A DNA stretch of 11,647 nucleotides from Acidobacteriota bacterium (GCA_019247865.1 JAFBAJ010000064.1:1-11647); one strand, 5' to 3'. Shown: positions 1 through 7,122, counted from the first letter of the stretch. Program-made: numbers and translations. The notes: a model not told the origin generated them from the letters alone.

Positions 1-971
1 GCGCCTTTCTCGCGGACGCGCCGGACGAGCTGCATGAAAAGGTTCTGGATGAAAGAGAGCTGGAAGCCTTGCGCTTCGGCTACCGCGAGCGCGTGACGGA
101 CACGGAGCTGCCGCACATCAAAGAGCTGCCGGAAGTTTTGCCCGACATCTTCGCCTCGGCTGCACAGCGCGCACGCGAGGCCGGCTTTGACGGCGTCGAG
201 CTGCATTACGCGCACGCCTACACGATGGCTTCGTTTCTGAGCGCGCGCAACAATCGTGCGGACGGCTACGGCGGCGCGCGCGAGCAGCGCATACGCCTGC
301 CGCTCGAAGTCTACGGGGCCGTGCGCGAACGCGTCGGTCAGGATTACATCGTCGGCGTGCGCTTTCTGTCGGACGAAGTCATCGCGGGCGGCAATCGCGT
401 CGAGGACGCGACCTACTTCGGAGTCGAGTTCGCGCGCGCGGGCTTCGATTATCTCTCGATCTCGAAGGGCGGAAAGTTCGAGGACGCGTCGCAGCCTAAG
501 GTCGGGCAGGCGGTCTATCCTTACACGGGCCAGAGCGGCTACGAGTGTATGCCGACCACGCTCTCCGACGCGCGCGGCCCCTTCTCGCGCTCCGTCCCGC
601 TCGTCGAGCGCATCCGTCGCGCGGTCAACGAAGCGGGCTTCAACACGCCGCTCATCGCCGCCGGCGGCATCACGACTTACGAGCAGGCCGAAGCCATCCT
701 GCAAAGCGGCCAGGCGGACATCGTGGCCCTCGCGCGACAGGCTCTGGCCGACCCCGACTGGTTTTTGAAAGTGAAGCTCGGACGCGGAGCCGAGATTCGC
801 CGCTGCACCTACACCAACTACTGCGAAGGTCTCGATCAGGCGCACAAGCAGGTCACCTGCAAGCTCTGGGACAGAATCAATCTCGACGAGCCGGAGATCA
901 CCCTCAGCAGCGACGGCCGCCGCCGCCTCATCCCTCCACCGTGGGAAGATAAGAGAATTCAAAGCTCCTGA
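1..971 (+). CDS. Old-yellow-enzyme family NADH:flavin oxidoreductase, C-terminal 322 residues (5' end outside window)
   Basis: The frame is open from base 3 to the TGA at 969-971, so the gene starts upstream; roughly 40-70 N-terminal residues are missing compared with typical single-domain OYEs. Visible are the substrate-binding His pair in VELHYAHAYTMASFLS (His codons at 204-206 and 213-215, the HxxH form seen in YqjM-type enzymes), the following RADGYGG segment, and the C-terminal FMN phosphate-binding region PLIAAGGITT...ADIVALARQALADPDW. OYE proteins are FMN-dependent TIM barrels that reduce activated C=C bonds with NAD(P)H. Near the end, three Cys codons (804-806, 822-824, 858-860) have the spacing of the iron-sulfur site of the 2,4-dienoyl-CoA reductase/trimethylamine dehydrogenase branch, with the second Cys replaced by Thr. 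No NAD- or FAD-binding C-terminal domain follows. The gene converges on the GNAT and monooxygenase genes; it might be the reductase partner of that monooxygenase, which is inference. Confidence 0.85.
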   Translation, partial: AFLADAPDELHEKVLDERELEALRFGYRERVTDTELPHIKELPEVLPDIFASAAQRAREAGFDGVELHYAHAYTMASFLSARNNRADGYGGAREQRIRLPLEVYGAVRERVGQDYIVGVRFLSDEVIAGGNRVEDATYFGVEFARAGFDYLSISKGGKFEDASQPKVGQAVYPYTGQSGYECMPTTLSDARGPFSRSVPLVERIRRAVNEAGFNTPLIAAGGITTYEQAEAILQSGQADIVALARQALADPDWFLKVKLGRGAEIRRCTYTNYCEGLDQAHKQVTCKLWDRINLDEPEITLSSDGRRRLIPPPWEDKRIQSS

Positions 972-974
972 TTT

Positions 975-1139
975 AGCCCTGGAAGGGCGGAATATTATGT
1001 CGCCCCTCCGGGGCTCACATATTTTGTGTGGCCTGTGACCCGGGCTATAAATATTCCGCCCCAACGGGGCTCAACTTTATTCCACGCACGAAACCCATGA
1101 CTAGCGTCCTGGGCTCCTGTGATCTCGCCCCAACGGGGC
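975..1139. repeat. REP-like palindrome array, family A (four copies)
   Basis: Four short palindromes lie between the convergent OYE and GNAT genes. Copy 1: stem GCCCT/AGGGC at 976-988, loop GGA. Copy 2: GCCCC/GGGGC at 1002-1014, loop TCC. Copy 3: GCCCC/GGGGC at 1058-1070, loop AAC. Copy 4: GCCCC/GGGGC at 1127-1139, loop AAC. Copy 1 faces copy 2 head to head across a shared AATATT; copies 2, 3 and 4 are in the reverse orientation. Read on the minus strand, copy 3 continues from its stem into GGAATATTTATAGCCCGGG. The layout resembles bacterial REP/BIME elements, which often sit at convergent gene ends and can stabilise 3' ends. Copy 4 lies inside the 3' end of the GNAT gene. No mobilising RAYT transposase is present in the window. 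Confidence 0.8.
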
Positions 1140-1637
1140 CTGGCTCAGGTCTATGAGCCAGTGATTGCAGCGCAGCTTGTGTCCGGACCATTCGAGGTCA
1201 ACCTCTTCTAACAAGGTGAAGCCCATCTTGCGGCAGATGGCGTTGGAGGCCGTGTTGGTGACGGACGGAAAGGCGTGGATGATGTCCCAGCGGCCGGACT
1301 CGCGCGCCTGTTCGAGCAGGGCGCGGACGGCCTTCGTCGCCAGCCCCTGCCGTTGAAACTCTGGCAGGATCGACCAGCCGATCTCGTTCATCGGCTCGTC
1401 ATGGATTCCGCTCTCCCAGATGCAGACGGAGCCGGCCGCGCGCTCTTCTTCTTCGTCCGGGATAATCTTGAAGATCCAGGCCGCGCCGCGCCGTATGGAT
1501 TCGACATCGCGCGCAAGCTTCTGCGGGAGCCGCTCCCTTTGAAACGGGACGCCGCCCAGGTGCTTTAACATGCGCGGGTCGAGATAGACGCTCTCGTAGA
1601 GCGGCAGGTCGTCGGTCGTCAGTTCCAGCAGTTTCAT
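1101..1637 (-). CDS. GNAT family N-acetyltransferase
   Basis: The 178-residue product has the GNAT core: beta-strand and motif A EIGWSILPEFQRQGLATKAV (acetyl-CoA pyrophosphate loop QRQGLA), then SVTNTASNAICRKMGFTLLEE, the usual motif B region in which an Asn and the MGF turn line the acceptor site. It most resembles the broad RimJ/RimL-like acetyltransferases; the substrate cannot be told. The ATG at 1637-1635 lies 8 bp after the monooxygenase stop, so the two are probably cotranscribed, although no clear Shine-Dalgarno sequence is visible. The last 12 or so residues (APLGRDHRSPGR) are encoded by a family-A palindrome and its flank, so the natural C-terminus probably lay near IDLSQ. A role in the aromatic pathway is not evident. 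Confidence 0.85.
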   Translation of the reverse strand: MKLLELTTDDLPLYESVYLDPRMLKHLGGVPFQRERLPQKLARDVESIRRGAAWIFKIIPDEEEERAAGSVCIWESGIHDEPMNEIGWSILPEFQRQGLATKAVRALLEQARESGRWDIIHAFPSVTNTASNAICRKMGFTLLEEVDLEWSGHKLRCNHWLIDLSQAPLGRDHRSPGR

Positions 1638-1645
1638 CTGAGAGC

Positions 1646-2773
1646 TTAGCTTCCGGCCGCTTCATACGCGGCGATGAATTCAGGATCGCGCCGTTTGAGG
1701 TTCTCGTAATCGATCCGCTTGCTGCGCGTCATCAGCTTGTAGGCGAAAGGCAGCGGGCTCAGATGCATGTAGTCTCGCGCGTGCTCGAACCAGACGAGGC
1801 TCTCGTGCGCCGCCGCCTGATACTCTTCGATGATGGGTTTGCGCACGCGCTCGAACTCGGCGAGCGCCGCGCCGACATCGGCTCCGCCCTGAAAGCACTG
1901 GTGAAGCGCGATGGCGTCTTCGAGCGCGAGCTTCGTGCCCGAACCGATGGAGAAGTGCGCCGTGTGCAACGCGTCTCCGAGCAGGACCAGGTGGCGGTGG
2001 CTCCAGTGTTTGTTCCGGACGTTGACGAAGTTGATCCACTTCGAGTTGTTGGACAGCAATTCATGCCCGTGCAGGTCGCGCTGGAAGACTCCGGCGAGAT
2101 AATCGCGCGTCGCCTCTTCCGACATCGAAGCGAACCCGGCGCGCTCCCACGTCTGCGGGTCGCACTCGACGATAAAAGTGGACATCGTGCGATTGAACTT
2201 GTACGAGTGCGCGGCGAAGACTCCGGCCTGCGTTTCGTGAAAGGTCAGCGTCAGGCCGTGAAAAAGCTGGGGCGTCCCGTACCAGATATACTTGTTCGCG
2301 CGGATGCTCAAATCCGGCTCGAAGAATTCACTGTAAGCCTGGCGCACGGTGCTGTTGATGCCGTCCGCGCCGACGAGCAGATCGCACTCCCGCGCCAGCG
2401 ACTCTGTGTCCGCGACCTCCGTCTGAAAGCGCAGGTCTACTTCCAGCTCGCGACAGCGCTCCTGCAGGATATGCAGCAGCTCGATGCGCGCGATGCCGGA
2501 GAACCTGTTGCCGCGAATCGTCACCTTCTCGTCACGATGCACGACATCCACGTTGTCCCACATCTCGAAGCGGTCCGTGATGCTCCGGTATGATGCCTCG
2601 TCCGTCTCCTTCAGATAAGAGAGCGTCTTATCCGAAAAGACCACGCCCCACCCGAAGGTCGAGCCGGGCGCGTTCCGCTCATAGACCGTGACCACATGCG
2701 CCGGGTCGGACTTCTTCATCAGGAGCGCGAAATAGAGCCCGGCCGGCCCGCCGCCGATGATGTTGATTCTCAT
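1646..2773 (-). CDS. FAD-dependent aromatic-acyl-CoA monooxygenase (salicylyl-CoA 5-hydroxylase / 2-aminobenzoyl-CoA monooxygenase N-domain type)
   Basis: A 375-residue class A flavoprotein hydroxylase. The FAD dinucleotide motif GGGPAGLYFALLMKK starts the protein (residues 7-21), the DG motif GADGINSTVR is at 135-144, and the GD motif GDALHTAHFSIGSGTKLALEDA is at 266-287. The N-terminal stretch around TFGWGVVFSDKTL and the end (ESLVWFEHARDYMHL, then LMTRSKRIDYENLKRRDPEF) are the pattern I recognise from salicylyl-CoA 5-hydroxylases and from the N-terminal half of 2-aminobenzoyl-CoA monooxygenase/reductase, rather than from free-acid hydroxylases. In those fused enzymes an OYE domain follows about here; this protein stops. 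It would use NAD(P)H and O2 to hydroxylate the ring of a CoA-activated benzoate. The start is the ATG at 2773, giving the motif immediately; it follows the WG-repeat gene by 36 bp. Substrate (anthraniloyl- or salicylyl-CoA) is inferred. Confidence 0.85.
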   Translation of the reverse strand: MRINIIGGGPAGLYFALLMKKSDPAHVVTVYERNAPGSTFGWGVVFSDKTLSYLKETDEASYRSITDRFEMWDNVDVVHRDEKVTIRGNRFSGIARIELLHILQERCRELEVDLRFQTEVADTESLARECDLLVGADGINSTVRQAYSEFFEPDLSIRANKYIWYGTPQLFHGLTLTFHETQAGVFAAHSYKFNRTMSTFIVECDPQTWERAGFASMSEEATRDYLAGVFQRDLHGHELLSNNSKWINFVNVRNKHWSHRHLVLLGDALHTAHFSIGSGTKLALEDAIALHQCFQGGADVGAALAEFERVRKPIIEEYQAAAHESLVWFEHARDYMHLSPLPFAYKLMTRSKRIDYENLKRRDPEFIAAYEAAGS

Positions 2774-2809
2774 ATTTAAGATGCCAAGCTTAAATTCGAA
2801 GCGCGAGTT

Positions 2810-3796
2810 TTAGCGAGAGGGCAGCCAGACATACTTGCCGGATTTATCAATATAACCCCATCTCACTTTCTTGCCCGGACGCCAGACTGTAATACATTCG
2901 AAATGTCCTATCACGTTGATGTCCGGATCGGCAGGATCATAACTGCTATCGGCTGCGCGAGCGATGCCGCCACGGAAGCTCTGTGCTAAGCCGAACTGAG
3001 GCTCAATCACAATCTGGCCGGATTTATCAACGTAGCCCCATTTGCTATCGGCCTTAACGGGAGCCAGTCCTTCAGCGAAATCGCCTGCGCCGTCAAACTT
3101 CGCTTTAATAACGAAGCTTCCTGTTTTATCTATAAAGCCCCACTTATCGTCTTTGCTTACGGCGGCCAGCCCTTCGGAAAAACTCTCGGCATCATCGAAC
3201 TACAAATTGATGACATAACGGCCGGTTCTGTCTATGAATCCCCACCTTTTATCAATCACGACGGCGGCCAGCCCGTCAGAGAAATCTTCGGCTAAATCGA
3301 ACTGCGGTTCGATCACGAACTGCCCTTCATGATTGATATAGCCGGATTTACCATGACTGTTTCGCGGGGTCGCAGAGGCGAGACCTTCCGAAAATTTACC
3401 GGCCGCATAAAATTGCGGCTCGACGATTGTCTCTCCGGCCTGATTGATATATCCCCAGGAGCATTCAAAGGGAGCCGGGGCCAGACCTTCGGAAAACGCA
3501 CCCCCACCCACTGACCATTCGCTGCCGGAAAAAGTCCCTTTGAGAACTTCCTTCCCGGCGGAGTTAATATAGAACCAGTTCCTGCCTTTATTGACGGAAG
3601 CCAACCCATCCGAGAAATCATCTGCGTCATCAAACTGCGGCTTAATCACAATCTTTCCGGCATTGTTGATGTAGCCCCACTTGCCCTTCACGCGGACTGG
3701 AAATAATCCATCCGCTTTCCGGTTTTGTCCCCGTGTGCCGGCAGAAAAAGCGACGGCTGCGATGCAGATGACGCACAGAAATTTTAACTTCTCCAT
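2810..3796 (-). pseudogene. Secreted WG-repeat protein interrupted by one in-frame amber codon
   Basis: One reading frame runs from the ATG at 3796 to the TAA at 2810 except for a TAG at 3202-3200. The first part encodes 198 residues; the frame then continues for 129 more with no other stop. An N-terminal signal peptide (MEKLKFLCVICIAAVAFSAG) points to export. Eight WG (KWG-type) repeats follow, with cores such as KWGYINNAGKIVIKPQF and KWGFIDKTGSFVIKAKF, each ending in an F(S/A)(E/D)GLA segment. WG repeats form beta-rich modules of unclear function. The amber sits where other repeats have PQF, so Gln (CAG) changing to TAG is the simplest origin; the preceding codon is also off-consensus (Leu for Pro). 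The gene starts 12 bp after the acyl-CoA dehydrogenase stop, but its GC content is nearer 50% than the 60-65% around it. Alternatives are a sequencing error or amber readthrough. Confidence 0.8.
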
Positions 3797-3808
3797 AGCT
3801 TGTTCGCT

Positions 3809-4990
3809 TTACTCTTTCAAAAGCTGTCCCGCGATGACCAGTTTTTGAATTTCGCTCGTGCCTTCGTAGATGCGCAGGGCGCGGACATCGCGGTAGAGCC
3901 GTTCGATGACGCTGCCGCGGACGAGTCCCGCGCCGCCGTGTATCTGGAGAGCTGCGTCAACGATGCGCCCGGCGGCTTCGGTGGCGTAGAGCTTGGCCTG
4001 GCTTGCCTCGCGCGTGATGCGCTCGACGCCCGCGTCCTTGAGATAAGCCGCGCGATAGACCAGGAGGCGCGCGGCCTCCAGCTCGGTCGCCATGTCTGCG
4101 AGCTTCTCCTGAATCATCTGATGCTCTGCCAGCGGACGCCCGAACTGTGTGCGGCTGCGTGCGTAAGCGATGGCTTCGTCGAGCGCGCGTCCGGCCATTC
4201 CGCAGGCCGCCGCGCCGACGCTCGCGCGAAAAGTGTCCAGCGTTTGCAGCGCGAGTCGGAGGCCGTCGCCGGGCCCGCCGATCATGTCTTCGGCCGGGAC
4301 GCGGCAGCCCTCGAACTCGATCTCGCCGATGGGATGCGGCGCGATCATCTCCGTTCGCTCGCGCAGGCGAAAGCCCTGCATGCGCGAGCCGACGACGAAG
4401 GCCGACAGCTCCGCGCGTCCGTCCGCGCGCGTTCCTGTCCGCGCGAAGACGGTGTAAAAATCGGCCAGCCCCGCGTTCGAGATAAAACGCTTGCGCCCGT
4501 CTATGACGTAAAACTCCGCGCCGCTCTCCTCATCGCGCACGCGCCGCGCGACCGTTTTGATGGACGAAACATCAGAGCCCGCTTCGGGCTCGGTCAGCGC
4601 GAAGGCGGCGATGGCCTTGCCGGTCGCGGCGCGCTCCAGCCAGAAGTCGCGCACGTGTTCCGGCGCGGCGAGGCTGATCGCGTAGGTGCCGAGGCCCTGC
4701 ATGACGAAGGCCAGGTCTGCGAGCGAGGAGCAGTAGGAGAGCGCTTCGCGCACCAGACACAGGCTGCGCGTGTCGAGCGGAACCTCAGACCCGTCCGCCG
4801 CAAGTGCGACCGCATAACGCAGCAGGTCTGCTTCGGCCAGCAGCGCCAGCATCTCTCGAAAGCGAGCGTCTTCGTTCAGCGCTTCGCCCGCGCGCGGCTC
4901 GATCTCGCGCGCGGCGAATTCCGCCACGCGCACGGACAGCACACGCTGCGCGGTGGTAAAGAACGGAGTCTCTTCGATGAATTGATCCAT
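3809..4990 (-). CDS. Acyl-CoA dehydrogenase family protein
   Basis: At 393 residues this is the usual length for a soluble FAD acyl-CoA dehydrogenase, which oxidises an acyl-CoA at C2-C3 and passes electrons to ETF. The FAD/substrate signature FALTEPEAGSDVSS is at 130-143, GRKRFISNAG at 165-174, and RTQFGRPLAEHQMIQEKLADM (280-300) is the C-terminal FAD-binding helix region. IHGGAGLV (350-357) and RIYEGTSEIQ (373-382) follow; Glu376 aligns with the catalytic base of the short- and medium-chain enzymes. The start is the ATG at 4990, 39 bp after the crotonase gene. No good Shine-Dalgarno is visible, and a small hairpin with a T-tract precedes the start. By context the substrate may be an alicyclic or dicarboxylic acyl-CoA from ring cleavage; this is inferred. 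Confidence 0.92.
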   Translation of the reverse strand: MDQFIEETPFFTTAQRVLSVRVAEFAAREIEPRAGEALNEDARFREMLALLAEADLLRYAVALAADGSEVPLDTRSLCLVREALSYCSSLADLAFVMQGLGTYAISLAAPEHVRDFWLERAATGKAIAAFALTEPEAGSDVSSIKTVARRVRDEESGAEFYVIDGRKRFISNAGLADFYTVFARTGTRADGRAELSAFVVGSRMQGFRLRERTEMIAPHPIGEIEFEGCRVPAEDMIGGPGDGLRLALQTLDTFRASVGAAACGMAGRALDEAIAYARSRTQFGRPLAEHQMIQEKLADMATELEAARLLVYRAAYLKDAGVERITREASQAKLYATEAAGRIVDAALQIHGGAGLVRGSVIERLYRDVRALRIYEGTSEIQKLVIAGQLLKE

Positions 4991-4993
4991 AGC

Positions 4994-5013
4994 AAAAAAA
5001 GAGCAGTGGCTCT
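4994..5013 (-). terminator. Possible weak intrinsic terminator or attenuator before the acyl-CoA dehydrogenase
   Basis: On the minus strand a 5-bp stem AGAGC/GCTCT with loop CACT (5013-5000) runs into seven consecutive T (5000-4994), ending just before the start codon at 4990. This is the form of a rho-independent terminator, but the stem is short and only moderately GC-rich. It lies in the 39-bp gap inside an otherwise tight gene run, so partial termination is more plausible than a full stop. Confidence 0.3.
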
Positions 5014-5029
5014 CTTTCTCTCAGCGGCT

Positions 5030-5824
5030 CTACTTGAATTTCGGCGCGCGCTTTCCGACGAACGCTTCGTAGGCTTCGCGGTAGTCCGGGTGCTGCATGC
5101 AGACGGCCTGCGCCTGCGCTTCCCATTCGAGCGCCGTGTCGAGGCTCACTTCCAGCTCGCGGTCGAGCATCTCTTTGGTCATCGCGAGCGCGAATGAGGG
5201 GCCGCGCGCCAGTCTCTCGGCCAGCGCGCGCGTCTCCGTCTCCAACTCTTCCGCCGCCACGACGCGATTGTAGAGGCCGATGCGCGCGGCCTCTTCCGCC
5301 GAGATGAAATCTCCCGTGTAGAGCATCTCGGTCGCCTTCGCCAGACCGACGAGGCGCGGCAGAAGGTAAGCCGCGCCCATGTCCGCGCCCGACAGGCCGA
5401 CGCGCACGAAGAGAAAAGCGATCTTGGCTGTCGGCGCGGCGAGGCGAATGTCGGAAGCCAGCGCGATGCACGCGCCCGCGCCCGCCGTCGTGCCGTTCAA
5501 AGCAGCGATGACCGGCTTCCTCAGCGCGCGAATGTTGCGCACCAGCTCGCAGGTCATACGCGTGAACTCCAGGAGCCCGGCCATGTCGCGCTCGAAGAGC
5601 GGGCCGATGATGTCCAGCACGTCGCCGCCGGAGCAGAACGCGCGCCCCGCGCCCGTGATGACGACCGCCCGCACCTCTTCTTCATCACGCAGCGCGGCGA
5701 ACGTGTCCGTCAGCTCACGATAGACCTCAAACGTCAGCGCGTTGAGCCGTTCGGGACGATTGAGCGTGATCGTCCCCACACCTTCGCGCACCTCGTACAG
5801 AAAACTTTTCGGTTCAATGCTCAT
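5030..5824 (-). CDS. Enoyl-CoA hydratase/isomerase family protein with atypical active site (SGADMG type)
   Basis: A 264-residue crotonase. The oxyanion-hole segments are present (GAGRAFCSGGDV at about 58-69 and NGTTAGAGACIALASDIRLA at about 110-129) and the C-terminal FVGKRAPKFK is typical. Both catalytic Glu residues of true hydratases are absent: aligned with rat crotonase, the first is Cys (in GAGACIAL) and the second Phe (in FLFVRVGL). An Asp in GLSGADMGAAYLLPR lies one residue from where PaaG-like isomerases carry theirs. It is therefore probably not a simple hydratase; isomerase or hydrolase chemistry on a ring-derived acyl-CoA is possible. The ATG at 5824 overlaps the Rid gene end by 11 bp, indicating translational coupling; a GTG directly upstream (5827) is an alternative start. 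Confidence 0.88.
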   Translation of the reverse strand: MSIEPKSFLYEVREGVGTITLNRPERLNALTFEVYRELTDTFAALRDEEEVRAVVITGAGRAFCSGGDVLDIIGPLFERDMAGLLEFTRMTCELVRNIRALRKPVIAALNGTTAGAGACIALASDIRLAAPTAKIAFLFVRVGLSGADMGAAYLLPRLVGLAKATEMLYTGDFISAEEAARIGLYNRVVAAEELETETRALAERLARGPSFALAMTKEMLDRELEVSLDTALEWEAQAQAVCMQHPDYREAYEAFVGKRAPKFK

Positions 5825-6227
5825 CACTTTTGATAACGGCGATGCCTTCGATCTCGACCAGCGCGGCGTCTTCGAGCAGCCCTTTGACTTCGACCAGCGC
5901 CATCGCCGGGAAATGTTTCCCCAGGCGGGCGCGCCAGCTCTCGCCGACCTCGCGCGTGCGGCGGCGATATTCGTGCTTGTCGGTCACATAGATAACTATG
6001 CGCGCGATGCTCTCGGCCCGGCCGCCCGCCGCCTCGACGACCGTCAGCAGATTGGCGAGCGCGCGGTCGAATTGCTTTACGAAATCCGCGCTCACCATTT
6101 GCTGCGCTTCGTCCCAGCCGATCTGCCCGGCGATGAAGAGCAGCCGCCCGCCCGCTGTTGCCAGCACGCCGTTGCTGTATCCGCGCGGCGAGCCGAGAGA
6201 ATCCGGATTGATGAAAGTTAAAGGCAT
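5814..6227 (-). CDS. Rid (YjgF/YER057c/UK114) family protein lacking the RidA catalytic arginine
   Basis: The 137-residue product matches the small trimeric Rid fold: GYSNGV near residue 17, LLFIAGQIGWD at 29-39, and a C-terminal VEIEGIAV. Canonical RidA hydrolyses reactive enamines/imines using Arg105 of the FPARS motif (E. coli). Here the motif is FPAMALVEV, with Met109 in the Arg position, so this is not a canonical RidA imine deaminase; several Rid subfamilies lack this Arg, and the family also includes 2-aminomuconate deaminases. I chose the ATG at 6227 because homology begins at MPLTFINPDSLGSPRGYSNG; the 34 codons upstream are repeat-derived. It lies among genes for CoA-ester catabolism and is coupled to the downstream crotonase, which would suit removal of an amino group from an anthranilate-derived ring intermediate, though that is inference. 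Confidence 0.88.
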   Translation of the reverse strand: MPLTFINPDSLGSPRGYSNGVLATAGGRLLFIAGQIGWDEAQQMVSADFVKQFDRALANLLTVVEAAGGRAESIARIVIYVTDKHEYRRRTREVGESWRARLGKHFPAMALVEVKGLLEDAALVEIEGIAVIKSDEH

Positions 6228-6238
6228 CTGAAGAATTT

Positions 6239-6340
6239 GGTCTTGGGTCTTAGGACTTTGGTCTTTGATGTGTTGTTTAGCTTCATTTTTATCACTCAAC
6301 GTCGAGAGCGTGCAAAGACCTAAAACCAAAGACCCAAGTC
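6239..6340. repeat. Heptad hairpin element 1 (between SDR and Rid genes)
   Basis: The left arm (6239-6267) is four tandem 7-bp units GGTCTTG, GGTCTTA, GGACTTT, GGTCTTT. The right arm (6313-6340) is the inverse, units of the form ACCNAAG. The arms match at about 23 of 29 positions, around a 45-nt loop that is AT-richer than its surroundings. The element begins 2 bp after the SDR stop and ends 11 bp before the Rid start, so it occupies nearly the whole gap. It would fold as a long hairpin in the transcript. Confidence 0.8.
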
Positions 6341-6342
6341 TA

Positions 6343-7122
6343 TTAGTTTAGCACTGTGCCGCCGTCAATATTGATGGCCTGGCCGTTGATGCCGCGCCCC
6401 TCTTCCGTTGCCAGCAGGAGCGCGAGGGCCGCTACCTCTTCGGGCGTGATGAGACGATTCTGCGGGCTCATGTGATTGAGCACGTCGCGCGCCTCATCCT
6501 GCGACTTGCCGGTCTTGGCCGTGATGTTGTTGATCGCCTGCGCGGCCATGTCCGTCTCGACATAGCCCGGACAGATGGCGTTGACGGTCACGCCACGCGT
6601 TGCCACTTCGAGCGCGACGGCGCGCGTCAGGCCGACGACCGCATGCTTCGAGGCGGTGTAAGCGGAGATGTACGGCGCGCCCGTCTTGCCCGCGATGGAG
6701 GCGATGTTGATGATGCGTCCCCAGCCGCGCTCGAACATCTGCGGCAGCAGGGCGCGCGTGCAGTAGAAAGTCCCGTTGAGATTGATGGCGAGGTGGCGCT
6801 CCCACAGCTCGTCGCTCGTCTTGACGACGGGCGCGCTCTCGGCGATGCCCGCGTTGTTGACCAGAATGTCCACCCGCCCGAAACGCTCGATGACGCTCTG
6901 GCAGGAATGCTCGACGCTCTCTTTCAGAGAGACATCGCACTCGGCGTGCATCGCCTCGACGCCGCACTCGCTCGTCACCTCAGCCGCCACCTGCGCGACC
7001 TGTTCGGTCGTGCGCGCGACGACGGCGATACGCGCACCCTCACGCGCCAAAGCGAACGCGATAGCGCGACCGATGCCGCGCCCGCCGCCTGTAATCAGTG
7101 CAACTTTATCTTTAAGTCTCAA
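6343..7122 (-). CDS. SDR family NAD(P)-dependent oxidoreductase (3-hydroxyacyl-CoA dehydrogenase/FabG-like)
   Basis: A 259-residue classical short-chain dehydrogenase. The cofactor motif TGGGRGIG is at residues 11-18, NNAG at 89-92, and the catalytic tetrad is Asn114, Ser142 (INIASIAG), Tyr155 and Lys159 (YTASK). The C-terminal GQAINIDGGTVLN is standard. It oxidises an alcohol or reduces a ketone; as a neighbour of acyl-CoA dehydrogenase and crotonases it probably acts as a 3-hydroxyacyl-CoA dehydrogenase or on an oxo-cyclohexane ring intermediate. The only plausible start is TTG at 7122, because a TGA lies in frame two codons upstream and no ATG or GTG comes before the Rossmann motif. That TTG and the next two codons (AGA CTT) are part of a heptad repeat element, and no Shine-Dalgarno is visible. 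Confidence 0.92.
   Translation of the reverse strand: MRLKDKVALITGGGRGIGRAIAFALAREGARIAVVARTTEQVAQVAAEVTSECGVEAMHAECDVSLKESVEHSCQSVIERFGRVDILVNNAGIAESAPVVKTSDELWERHLAINLNGTFYCTRALLPQMFERGWGRIINIASIAGKTGAPYISAYTASKHAVVGLTRAVALEVATRGVTVNAICPGYVETDMAAQAINNITAKTGKSQDEARDVLNHMSPQNRLITPEEVAALALLLATEEGRGINGQAINIDGGTVLN

Noticed and set aside
1..971. 2,4-dienoyl-CoA reductase (full multidomain enzyme)
   Set aside because: One of the four cluster Cys is replaced and the protein ends shortly after the barrel, without the FAD and NAD(P)-binding domains.
3800..5197. A 465-codon open frame on the plus strand opposite the acyl-CoA dehydrogenase and crotonase
   Set aside because: Its product is Arg/Ala-rich with no recognisable motif, and the opposite strand encodes well-conserved enzymes; it is a by-product of GC-rich codon use.
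6228..6329. N-terminal extension of the Rid protein
   Set aside because: The extra 34 codons are translated heptad repeat and show no similarity to the family; the conserved protein begins at the ATG at 6227.
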